64,000 bases of DNA. It comes from Metarhizium brunneum. Lineage: Eukaryota; Ascomycota; Sordariomycetes; Hypocreales; Clavicipitaceae. This document shows, piece by piece, positions 34,034 to 45,928 of the stretch. The notes under the pieces are model-generated. The model had not been told where the DNA came from. It saw nothing but the letters and a program-made list of their open reading frames with translations, and searched no databases. A program made the position numbers and the translations under genes. The DNA lies in NCBI RefSeq assembly GCF_013426205.1, contig NC_089422.1, positions 9,513,001 through 9,577,000 of the forward strand, read 5' to 3'. Every line of letters begins with the position of its first letter. The stretch's first letter is position 1.

Positions 34034-37000
34034 CTATGTAGGACGCTTCGAGGGATCGTCTAGCAGGCTGGTAATTATATAGCTTGCACGTTCCATTGCC
34101 TTACATAACTTTGTTACATATGCCGGCCGGCCCGAGACCGCAAATCGGGCATGTTTCTCCCACACATTACAATGAACATAGACACCACGCTCTCCACATA
34201 CTAGGAAGCCAGCCTCGTCCCAGTGGCCGTTGATATCATCATCTCCAGGTGTGGCCCCGATATTGCCGTTAGCATCGTCATTAGGCGCCAGCCGCATGAA
34301 GCCAAGCTTGACATCTTGACCTGGACCGCCGCGGCGCGTGGCATCCCAGGAATGTGTCCTGAAAAGCTCTGGAAGTTCTTTGTCCTGTTCTTGGGCAGCC
34401 CCTCGAAGGGCGTATAAAGCTCGCACAGCACCGAGGCCGCGACCTGCTGCGACCACGGCACGCGAATGTGTCGACGTGGCCTGGTGTAATAAAGCACGGA
34501 CTCGAGTCCTGTTGTTTGAATCTGTATAGCTAGCTGCCGCCGCCTCTACAAAGGCGCGCGTAGCTGGAGAGACGGTCTGCACCCACTCTACTCGGCCGCG
34601 AGCAAAAGTCCCGAGAGACACCTTTTCCCAGGCCGGCCTAATTTCTCCGTCAACAAGATACAGGGCAAGAAGAACAGTGAGATGTGCAGTGGCGTTTGGC
34701 TGCAAGCGAAAGCCACGCAGGGAACGAAAACCGAGGCTGGCAACATCCAATACCTGGTGATCGAGAGGTCCATATACCTGGCATTGGGCCCGTACATGTT
34801 CAATACGTTGCAACGTGGCAGAGCTTGGTTCCCACATGAGTTGTTGGACTGCATAGGGTGGGGAAACAGACGAAATGTCTGCCGTTTCACTCGGTGGGTG
34901 AGCCAGAATAGCACGAGCGATATGAGCATGCAGACGATTTGTGTCTATACCGTCGAGCTTACTATGTTCATATATTTCAGCTGATATGCCGTTGGCAGTG
35001 ACAGCAAACTGGAGAGTTTTATCCAGCCAACGATTTGCAAAGGGACGGTGCGCCCCATTAATCATAAATTGCGTGTATCTTTCTCCAGAATTAGTAGGTG
35101 ACTCATCATCAAGACACATGACAAATGCGGCCGTATCAATACATGCCAGAACCGCGGCATTTTGAGGGCGGCGTTCAAGGTCTAGGCGGAACTTTGGTCA
35201 AGGTAGTTAGTACAACCAACTGAAAGAAACTAGGGGCAAGCCAGGGAGGGAACAACTATACCAATGCCCATGAGTCTCGTTCGTCGGCAGTGAGGGTGCA
35301 AACGGGCGGAATGGTGTCGCATGATGCCGTAAGAATATCATCATAGACTCTCGTGACTGCCAACATGTCCAGCGTTTGCTCGACATCTGGAAGTCTTAAT
35401 TGGAAAACATGCCCACGACGGAGTACGGCTACGGTATGGTTAGGGGCATGGCGCTCCATATGGTCTACGCCGAGGCCAGGTCGACGTGTGGCATAGAAAA
35501 GCCAATTACGTCCTTCCGTTGTAATCGGCTCACCGTGGAGCGTATCAGGAGCTATGTCGCCGCGAGCCAAGAGACGGATAAAGTCGAAGGCGGCTATAGT
35601 CAGGATGGCAGCACGCCTTGCTTGCGAGTGTACGGGGGCTTGTATTGAATGGATAAAGATAAACGGACCCTGCTCTGGAAGCGGTTCACGACGGTCTAGA
35701 TACACTTGGCGATCGTAGGTTTCCGCAATGACATCCGAGTCTGTCTTTTGGAGGCTTTTATATAGTCTAGGCCCAGGGCCCCTGAGAAAATTATGCACAG
35801 CATCGCTAGTATTGCGGCGATGGTTGGCTGTATCGATAGCGCGTCGAGAGTCTTCAAAGAGGCGGAGGGTATCTGAGAGCGGAGGTAGAGGCAAAGGCGG
35901 CAGCTTTTCTGAAACATATTTACCAGTTGAGTGTGCTGATGTTGAAGGCCTTACAGCCCCTGCTGAATGATGATCTTCGGCATCGCCGTTTTCTAAGCTG
36001 TCTGCAGTGGCTTCCTTGTCCAATCCAGATGCTAGCAAAGACGACCGAGAAGCGACTTTTTCGGCAAGATCACGTATGGGCTGGTCTGTCAGGATCTCAG
36101 ACGATTGTAAGGGTGATTTGAACTCGCGAGTGATCCAATTGCGCAATTCGATAGCAACAAGTGAATCTAAACCGAGATCTAGAATGGAGCCATTCCTATC
36201 CTTGATCTGGTCATCATCCATTGAAATGAGTGTCATGAGCCGACGAGTAATGGCACTACCAATGAAGTCGATAATGGTATCAAGGTCACCACCTTCCACG
36301 ACCTCGTCAAAGGATCGTACACTATTCGTGGACGATGAAGATTCCTCTGCGGCTAAAGAGCCACGTATATGGCAAAACATGGCCGAATGGACATTGCTGT
36401 TGCTAGCTGATGTATGCGAAAGTGACGCCGCGTTGAAGCCAATAATGGCTTGACGCATACGCGAGTGACTGGATGCGGCTCCAAGCAAATGGTCAAAATA
36501 GCGAGACAGCTCTTGTCCAAGTATGGGCCTTAAGCCGGTACGCCATAGCCCTTGGAGTATGGTTTTATTATTGGATGTATTGATGGCGTCCTCGATCCAA
36601 CCAATATTCATCGACAGGAAACCAGGTCCGCGATCATGCGCAATGGCATCCTGGACGGCATTGCCGGCATTGTAATTGGCCTGTCCACTGGCACCAGTTA
36701 TGTTGACTGCAGATGAGAGCATGAGAAAGAAGTGCAGGTGAGGAGACGCAAAAACCCGCTCGAGCACCAAGGTGCCGTCCACCTTAGCGTGGGCTACCGC
36801 GAAGAAGTCATCGAAGGTCATGGTCTCCAGGGTGCGATCCTGTATGTGTTAGCTTTGCGTTTCGAGGACTTGATAGTTGAAGGGGATGTATTTACGTGAA
36901 GAGTGACTGCAGACTGAATGACACCTCGCACAGGGGGGACACCAGTTCGGATAAGGGTGTCTGCTGCATTTTGCACGCTGGATTCAGAAGTGATGTCACA

Positions 37001-40000
37001 CACTAAACAGTATAGACGACAGCCTGGTTGGACGAGCTTGAGCTGCTCCTGAAACGAGCGGTGGTCTTCCGGTTCAATGGATCGTCGGGAAAGTGTGACA
37101 AGATGCATAGCGCCACGACGTGCCATGAGCAACAAAAGACGCCTGCCGAGATCTCCCATACCTCCTGCAACAACATAAGAAGCATCCGCTGCTTCCCAGT
37201 CCATGCTGACGCTCGAGGAGATGACTGTGCGCACAAGAGAGCTTGGAGACGCCTGCAGGATGACCTTTCCACCCTGTCTGACCAGGTGGATGGCCTCACG
37301 AACCTGGGCGACATCTTGGATATACAGGTCTATGCCTTTAAACGGGATTCGTTGTAGGGCTGGGGTGGCTAGGGATACCAGATCCGCCAAGCGGTCAGGC
37401 TGCGCTTGAACAAGATTGGTGATGTGGCAATAATGTATGGTGGCATTCTCAGGGGGTGGTGAAGGGAACGCGATGGAGGAAGACGAGTTGAAAACAACGA
37501 CCTGTCCAAAGGGTTTTAGGCAGCTCCATGCGGCAGCAGGGACAGAATCCTCGCTGATGCGAATTATGGCGTCGAGCTGCAAAAGCTCGTCCAACCGTGG
37601 TCGCAGCAGTGAAGGACGGCTGACGATGATGTTTTCGAGTTGAATGTTAAGCTGTCGAGTAATTTCTAGGGCCTCTTGTTGGCTGATGGCTGTTGCAGTG
37701 ATGGTTGCGCCAAGGACTCGAGCAACTGCTACACTCGCCCGTCCAATATCGGTCAGGACGCCGTGGATGAGCACTTTAGATTTTCCTTTCGAAATCTGGG
37801 CAAGATGATGAATGGCATAACTGGCAGCTATGGTAGGAAGAAAGAGAGCGGCAGCAACAGCGGGTGACAAACTGTCCGGTCGTCGACTCACATGCGAGGA
37901 GGGAACACGGGCATGGTTGGCTCCGACAACTCCATCGAGCGTGAGCGCGACCACGGCATCTCCTGGACTGAAATCTCGTACGCCTTTGCCTACACGTCTC
38001 ACTATACCTGAGTACTCCCCTAGTTGATAACTCGTCAGATTCTGAGACTTGGACAACACAAACGCCTCCGTCTCGACCTCGACTTGACCTTCCGCCAACT
38101 CCACCGTGTGACTGTCGATGAAAACAATGTCGCCGTCGCCTTTTGAGCTTTGGACTGGGCCCAGAGCTAAGCGCCTCGTAGAGTTTATATAGTGATATGG
38201 TTCCGTTTCAATGTTGCTGCTAGGCCCGGAGGCTTTCTCTGAAGCTCGGATGGCGCGGTTTAAGCAGTCGCTGCGTCGTAGGCGTGGGACAAGCACTGCA
38301 GCATCCCGACTGACACGATATTCCCGTTCACAATGCGCAAGAGAGTCTCGAGTAGGAGCATAAGTCAGACAATGGCAGAGTAAATCGACCAATACAGGAC
38401 TTCCAATTGCTTCGAGGGCGGCATGGACTACAGTGAGACGGAGATTATCATTCTCAGCATGCGCAGTTCGCGCGACGCCAGTGATCTGGTGCATTGAGGA
38501 TGGGCTGACCAAGCTAAGCCAGATAATTCGGTGATCCTGTCGGAGCAGTGTAATGGCTGAGTTGAAGCAGGCTCGGTCGGAGAGAATTGGCTGAGCCAGG
38601 TCGTCGATTACCATGATGCATGTGTTTCTCGCATCGCTACTCCTCTGTATGACATCCTGGCTCCAACTTCCAGAACTAATTTCATATCCCGTCTCATGCA
38701 GCTTGCCTATCAGTGCGGTGGCCCATGATGGTGTCGTCTTCAGGGCTGAGTGTGTAATAATATGGACACGCGAGGACGAATGCGAATGTTTTGTCTTGTC
38801 ATTTCGCGCAAGGATAATTCGATTACCATTGACAGAATTCACGACAGTTAGCTGGACATCATGGCTAGGCCAAGTTTTTCGAAGGGTAGACTGCCAATTG
38901 TCATCCGAGCCCGGTTTCAGCACGATAACTACTACGCCATCGTTCTTTACAAGAGTCGATACGTAACAGAGAGACCCAAGATCGGACACCAGAACCACGT
39001 CATACGTATTGTGTGCGAAGCCCTGAGATTCAAGACTGTTGTCTGGATCCAATGCTCTCCGTCGAATTGGGTACCCTATCAAACGTTTGCAACCCTCATC
39101 AATGGGCTTGTTTCCCCTCTCTACAACATCGTATGAGGTCACCGTACCTCTGTGTACGCCAACAGCGGCCAGGAACGCCGGCGCCAGAACCCCCGGGCTC
39201 TCCCCAAGCTCGGCAATGGACAGATTTGCAGTCTTGAAGCATATAAAAGACACTAGATCAGCCAAAGTTGAATTTCTAGTGAGATCGCTGGTGCGTAGGA
39301 AGTTCAAATCACATCTCCATGCCAGCTCGTAACAAATGCCGTGCTCGTCTTGTGTGCCATGGGCCCTATCCGCATGGTATGCCAAGCTCCGGGACTCGAT
39401 TGCTGAAGCATAAATAACCGGAAAGCCACCTGAGACTACGGTCATATCTATATTGCTTGCCCGGAAGTGGCTGGATGTGAGCTTTGCTGAGACCTCGAGT
39501 TTGGAGCCCTGGCTGTTTAGTGCAGGTGTCTGGGTTGAAATCAAGAGCTCCCCGATGTGGACAGGCATAACAGATCCGGAACCATGCCACCGTTTCATCA
39601 TTGGGATACCCACATGAAACATGCTGTCTAGAGTTGTTGGGTGTAGAATATGGGACGCCTGGTATTGTGCTGGCATACTGGCGGCAATGTCAGGGACCTC
39701 GATTACTGCGGTCGCCCTTAAGCCATCCGTCGACGTTGTTAGGGAGCGTAGGCCCCTGAATGATGGCCCATACGTGTTACCATCCGCGGCCATCTCATTG
39801 TAAAGCTCCTCAGGGATCACCACAATTCCGTTTAACCAGTCCTGCTTGGGGTGGGGGTCAAGCATCACAGATTCTGTCTCTGGCTTGTCAAGAGCCATGA
39901 CACCTTCCACAACTCCCGTACAAAACACATGCCATTTGCCGTCGGACAGAGCCGTGACGGAGAAAGTAAAGCTAAGAGGAGATGCGTCTGCTCGATGCTT

Positions 40001-43000
40001 GAGACTTAGTTGCATTTCCACGCGTGACGGAGCGTCCGGAACTACCAGGGCTCGGAGGAACGAGACGTCGCGTAGAGAGACAGCCTCGAGCGCCTGTTCA
40101 GAATATTGCTCTTTTGCAAGTTGCCTCACAGCCTCAACAACCATGCAAACGTAGCACGCTCCTGGGAAGATGATTAAGCCGTCGATGATATGATGAGCCA
40201 GCCACGGTAGGGTAGCCAAGCCTACCATGTGTCGCCATCGCGGCTCCATGGACGCCAACTCGGTCATACGCACTCCCAACAGATGATGATACGGCTCGCG
40301 GCGCATGCGGTACTCACGGCTTAGTCGCGACTCGTGCCAGTGTTTGCTCGAGTAATCCCAGCAGTACGATGGTAGGTCCGGCCGGACGGCAGCGGTGTGG
40401 AATCCAGGCGTTAATGCAGTGATCTCATCAAAGTTGACTCTGACACCACGCTCAAAGAGGTGGCCAACAACCTGCAGCATAGTTTCAACGGCCCCAGTCC
40501 CTCGCTTCAGTGCTGACAAGTAATTATACTCAAGCTTGGGCACATTGGAGGCTGCAAGGCATTGGCGGATAGGGCCGGCCAGAGCGGCGTGCGGACCAAT
40601 CTCGACAAAAAGAGCGAGGCCTCCATTGTGTTTGTGATGCTCTCGTGCGAGAGTCTGTATGGCATCAGAGAAACGCACGGGGGATATGAGGTTGTCAACC
40701 CAGTAGGATGCGGCAAAATCCGACACCCAAGACAGTCCGCTAATTGAGGAGAAGTATTTCACTTCTTCGTTGCCACGTAGGCCACCTGGTGGCGAGATAG
40801 GCTCATCAATGCCAAGATCCAGATCACCTAGTCTTGTTCGGTATTCATCAGCTATAGCGCGCATATGATGGCTATGGTAGGCTGTGTCGACACGTAGTTT
40901 GCGGCAGAAGGTGCCATCACCGCGGGCTATGATTCGTGCCATTACCTCATCAACGGCGGCAGCGTCACCAGACACAGTAACGCTATTGGGGCTGTTGATG
41001 CATGAGATGGCTGCCTCGCCGTGGGTCAAGTCATGGAGATATGGAGCGGCATCGCCCTGGCCTAGTCCGATGGAGAGCATTGCACCAGGGGGGAGGCCGC
41101 GATCTTTGGACACGCCGGGCATGAGGCCACGATGGAATGCAACGCGGAGTGCCATGTGATGTGAGAGCCGGCCAGCGGCATACGCAGCTGCAATTTCGCC
41201 ACTGGAGTGGCCTACTACGGCCCAGGGCCGCACGCCTTGGGAACGGAGCAGCATCACGATACCAATCTGTACCGCGGTAGTGGCCGGTTGTGCTAGTTCA
41301 GCCTTGTTGATGCGGCCGCCGCCGTCTTGAGCAAGAAGTTCAGCCTCAAGGTCCCAGGTTGCGCCGAGCTCGTAGAGTATATCCCGCGAGATGCGGATAG
41401 AGTCACGGAATACCGAAGAGGGCGTTGTTTCGAGCAGCAACTCATGGCCCATTCCGGCCCACTGCGCACCTTGGCCGGTGAAGACGTATATTACTTGTCT
41501 CTTGGACGGAGGCGGTCTGGTCGATGTCAAGTTGACGCCTCGCTCCAAGGTGTCTAGGAGCGAGGATTCGTTGTCTGCTACGCAACTGAAGCGCCAAGGA
41601 AGTGCGGAACGGCGGTGGCAGAGGGTATAGGATATATCAGCCAGGGGTATTTTTGGGTGTTGCTGGATCCAATTGACATAACTCTCGAGCAAGGACTTCA
41701 GTGAGCCCTGGTTATTTGCCGACAGGACGAAGAGACGGGGAGAGTTTGTCGACGTAGTGCTACAAGATGCATCATATGTTCGCGGCCCCCTTTCGACAAT
41801 GGCATGGGCATTGGTTCCTCCATAGCCAAAGCTATTGATCGAGATGCGCGGGACCATGCCCTCTGTGAGCGGCCACGGAAGCCGCTGTGTCGGAATTGTG
41901 ATTCGATCAAGCGGCAACCCAGGTTTAGGGGTAGTGAAGCCAGCCACAGGGGGGATTACCTGGCGGTCAAGCATCAAAATGGCCTTCAGGAGGCTAGCGA
42001 GACCGCTGGTGCTTTCGGTATGCCCGATGCTTCCCTTGTTAGAGCCGACATGCAGGGGAAGAGATCGATTCCGGCCCGCAAAGACTTCCGCAATGGCTGC
42101 CAGCTCCTCACTGTCCCCAGCGACAGTACCGGTGCCGTGGGCTTCCACATATGCGGTGTCTTGAGGGTGGAGATGGAGACGGTCGTAGGTGTCGCGGATG
42201 AGGTCAGCTTGAGCGACACGGTTAGGATGCGTAATTCCCGAGGCTGTGTAGCCGTCCTGGTTTATGCCGCTGTTGAGGATGACGGATCGGATCGGATCTT
42301 GGTCTCTGAGGGCATCACTTAAGCGCTTCAAGGCCACGACAACGAACCCTTCACCGCGGCCATAACCGTCGCCGCGAAGGTCGAAAGGGTAGCATCTCCC
42401 CGTGCTGCTAACCATGTGCTGACTGCTCATGCCAATATAATGATCAGGCATGAGTTGCAAGTTGGCAGCAGCGACCAGAGCCGCGTCAGACTCGCCATTT
42501 CGCAAACTTTGGCACGCCTCGTGTAGCGCAACGAGCCCGCCCGAGCAGCCCGTATCGAGAGTCAGGGACGGGCCACGGAGGTCAAAGGCATGCGAAATGC
42601 GGTTGGCGAGGATGGCAATGCCTGTGCCGACACTATGATATACGGGCAGGTCGAGAACATCCTTGCAGAGATTCCTGTCGTAATCAGTACCAAAGATGGC
42701 GGCGAAGACGGCCGTTCGAGAGCCAGCACAGGCCTCGCGAGCCCAACCGGCACTCTCAAACGCCTCATAGACCAGCTCGAGCAGAATGCGCTGCTGGGGG
42801 TCCATGGCGGCCGCATGTTGCGGCGAGAGGTGGAAAAACGCATGGTCAAAGTCGCGAATATCGCCGTCGATGAAGTGACCGCCCTGGTGGTTGTTTGTGC
42901 CGTTGGGGTCACTGGCATTGGGATGATGGAAAGCCGCCTCGTTGAAGCGGTCTGCTGGCACGGATGACCAAGCCTCGCCTCCATCAGCCAGCAACTCCCA

Positions 43001-43075
43001 TAGTGAGTCGAGGCTATTGGAACTGCCTGGCAACCGGCACGAGGCACCTACGATGGCTATTGGTTCGATCGGCAT
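34034..43075 (-). CDS. Highly reducing iterative PKS with C-terminal carnitine acyltransferase domain
   Basis: One gene in three exons (43075-36896, 36839-35262, 35191-34034; 2,971 aa). Both introns are phase 0 (56 and 70 nt). The domains in order are KS with the cysteine in LTLDTGCSGG (about residue 177) plus AHGTGT and NKGSIGHTES; AT with GHSSGEIAAAYAAG; DH with HIIDGLIIFPG and LHPTTLDSMFH; a shortened methyltransferase-like region with no clear SAM glycine motif; ER with an altered nucleotide loop (LIHGVLTDIGRAS instead of the usual GGVGQ); KR with VVAGGMGDLGRR and GQANYNAGNA; ACP with LGLDSLVAIEL; and a carnitine/choline acyltransferase domain (TNGISAEIYEHSKLDG-type active-site region, catalytic His in EHS). 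In the known PKS-cAT of Trichoderma the last domain releases the chain onto a polyol. The first ATG is 43075; the longer open frame upstream begins with TTG. Confidence 0.92.
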
Positions 43076-43953
43076 CTTTCTTCCATCTGCTGCTGACAAG
43101 GCCTACGATGTTGATTGTGTTGGCTGCAATTCTGAGATGAATGTAAGTTGCTGCTTCGTGGGAATCTTGTTGATGAGGTTGGCTCGGCATTGATATTCCT
43201 CGCCGTCCTGGGCTACTTGCTTGCTTACCGTCAATAGTACCGGGTTGTACTCCGTATTACATCGTACTCCCGCCCGGCCGCGATCGCGTCGCATTTGCGA
43301 GCCCCTGCCACATGTGTTGTCGTAGCTAGCCTGCGGTACGACTCCGTGGTAAGACTTCTGCAGCATCTAAAGGCTATGGTGATGGGTCAACCAGCTAACC
43401 AGCAATGGTGGGAAATAAGACGGTCGGCACCGAGTACCCAAACAAGTTTGATGTTACGTATCGCTTTTCCGAAGAACCGGGGTGCACTTGCGACGGGTAG
43501 CCGCTGACCATGGAACAGCCTTGAACATACCCCGTGGTCGTGTTGCACTCTACCTGTCAAGTGCGTCCAAGAATGAATGCATCGGACTAATACGTACACA
43601 CCCATGCAATGATACAGTGATACCTTTTCCTTGTGGTGTTCACACCGTACCTCTGACGAGTTGACACATAATGGTTTCCCACGTACCTTGATTGACTTGC
43701 GATCCCTTCTCGAGTCTGTTTTCAATGTCCTCTATCCTATTCATATTAATTCTGACGCACCCTAGAGACAAACCAAACTGGGTTCTTTGAAACGATGCGC
43801 CGATTTTAACACGGGAGAATCTGGATTGAGTATCAGCCTTCACCGCCGTTGTCATATTCTTGACTAGTTTCTCGGAACCGTCGCCGTTCCTAACCGTCCC
43901 AACTCATCGGTCATTCCGCCTCTGCCTCTGGCCTCACGAATTTGTACAAAGTC
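43076..43953. other. Divergent promoter, PKS and rhodopsin-like gene
   Basis: About 880 bp between the two divergent starts. No gene seen. It probably holds the control sites of both genes. Confidence 0.6.
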
Positions 43954-45152
43954 ATGGCAAGCGAGATGAACACGTCGCCAGAGTATACGGGCTACCGGCT
44001 AGAGGTTTTCATAGCCGTGTTCACGCCTCTGACTATTATTGCAGTGGCTTTGCGATTCTATGCCCGTAGCCTGACTTCCAAGAAGATTGATTCTGGCGAC
44101 TGGCTCATCATCGCGGCTCTGGTAGGACAGATTGTCGCTGGCGGCATCGCTATTGGTATGTTCTGGGGAGGGTCAACCGGATGACGGGCACGGCTTTACT
44201 AACAGATGCCCAGGTGCAGTGAAACAGGCCGGAGTTGGACATCATGCAGCGTATCTTGCCGAAACGAACCCCGAAACTCTCGTCGCCTTCTTCAAATACC
44301 TGGTCGCCATGTCCACGTGGTATGCCACTACGGAAGGCCTCGCAAAACTTGCCGTGTGCATCTTGTACAAGCGCCTGTTCCCACAGCGAGGAATTCACAT
44401 GGTCATCAACACAACAATGCTCGTGTTAGTCGGCGCATCCGTGGGCGGAGGTCTCGCCGACTTGTTTGGCTGTACGCCCTTCTCGGCGCATTGGGGTACG
44501 GCGGAGGAGCAGGCGGCCCATTGCGTCGATACCGAAGCCTTGTTTGTCTGGGGCAGTTTCCCCAACATCGTCACGGACGTTGTGTTGCTTGTCCTGCCCA
44601 TGCCGATAGTTTGGGGCCTTCACGCGTCCGTCAGACTGAGGCTTGTCCTCGTTCTCACATTTCTCTTTGGTAGCATGTAAGTCCTTGAACCGCACATATC
44701 CCTGGCTTGCCAGCTTTGGAGAACTCATCGGTGGAGACAGCGGCCTCATAACGTCGGTCCTTCGATTCATCGCCTTTTACAACAAGAGCTCCTTCATCGA
44801 CCCTACTTTTCACGCGGTTGAGTTGATCATCTGGACGGTTTGCGAGCCGGGGGTCTACCTCATCGCCGCGTGCCTGCTGGTTTATCGCCCCTTGCTGGAA
44901 AAGATAGGGATCCCCCTGGTTGGCGGCGTTTCCAGCCGTGGAGGGAATCGGCAAGGGCCAACAGAATTGGCGTTCCAAAAGCCGTCACGTCCACACAATG
45001 GCGCTGCCATCAAGTCTATTGGCTCCGGGTCCATTAGCGAGAGCGGATTTGAGTATATCGGGGATGATGATCAGAGGCCGCTCAGGAGACAGGGTGGCAT
45101 CACTGCGACGACCAACGTCGAGGTGACATGGGCAGCGGGGTCTGCGGTGTAA
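43954..45152 (+). CDS. Rhodopsin-domain (SAT4 family) integral membrane protein
   Basis: Seven-helix fungal membrane protein of 358 aa. Exons are 43954-44155, 44214-44676 and 44741-45152. The first intron has GTATGT, a perfect TACTAAC branch and CAG acceptor. For the second I chose the acceptor at 44740, because it restores FLFGSIGLITSVLRF across the helix; the nearer one would leave a 37-nt intron. Typical features are a short exterior N-terminus, DSGDWLIIAAL after helix 2, and the Cys-containing loop LFGCTPFSAHW. The family is widespread in ascomycete metabolite clusters and includes PTH11-like receptors, but the molecular role is unknown. ATG 43954 is the first in frame; 43966 is an alternative. 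Confidence 0.85.
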
Positions 45153-45464
45153 CGGCAGCCGCCCATAAAACGGGATGTGCGGAATGTCCATGTCCGTGGT
45201 GGAGAAGGATGTCATGGGAGGCGGCCTGGGATATTATTTCCGTCCGGAATCATCAGATTGACGACACAAAAGACCACATGCAATGTTGACCAGACCAGCT
45301 GTGGAGCAGATATCACGGGCGGACATGGAAAGTGGAGACTCCATCGGCCCCCAACTGCAGCCAAGAGATGAAATGTACTAGCCATGACAACACGAAGCAC
45401 GACAGATTTATTTGCGCTTCACCTAACCGGGAGTTGCAGTGGCATGTGCGAGGTTGGCTGCCTA

Positions 45465-45488
45465 GACCAGACATCTGTCGGATTTACA
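45465..45488 (+). promoter_or_regulatory. 24-nt element shared with the MFS promoter
   Basis: GACCAGACATCTG followed by TCGGATTTACA, identical at 23 of 24 positions to 12278-12301. It lies about 440 bp upstream of the NRPS-like start, a similar distance to the one in the other promoter. Confidence 0.45.
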
Positions 45489-45928
45489 TGCCGACTTCTC
45501 CGTCACCATATGCATGTGTCCTTGAGTACTTATGAAACTGTCAGCTTATAGGTGACATCGGCCATCTTCCGTCCGTGGTGGTCAGCCGTATGTCTTGCAT
45601 TCCTGTAGATTGTTCCAGGTGCGTTTTAGAGACATCAAGTCATTGTTTCTACAAGTGTCTATATCTTATCAGTGCACTGTTGCCTTGTGTCTGTTTGGCC
45701 CAATCACCGTCGGATAGCAACAAGAGCTCGAACCCATGAGTGACTCGATAGATTGGCAGACCAACAGACTTCAAATTTTGCCCATGTTGATCGGTAAGCA
45801 ACGGGTTTACCCCGCGCGACATATCCGTGGTTGATAGCTTTAATAGATGGAACCCAGTCGTTTTCCCGCTACAGCTGCAATTCAACTTCTCTGCGACTCC
45901 AATACGATCTCCATATACTCTCATTGCC

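Noticed and set aside
34034..35119. A separate carnitine acyltransferase gene beside the PKS
   Set aside because: A phase-0 intron (35192-35261, acceptor CCAAAG) joins it smoothly to the preceding acyltransferase sequence, and 36821-35256 likewise joins to the PKS, so it is the C-terminus of one polypeptide.
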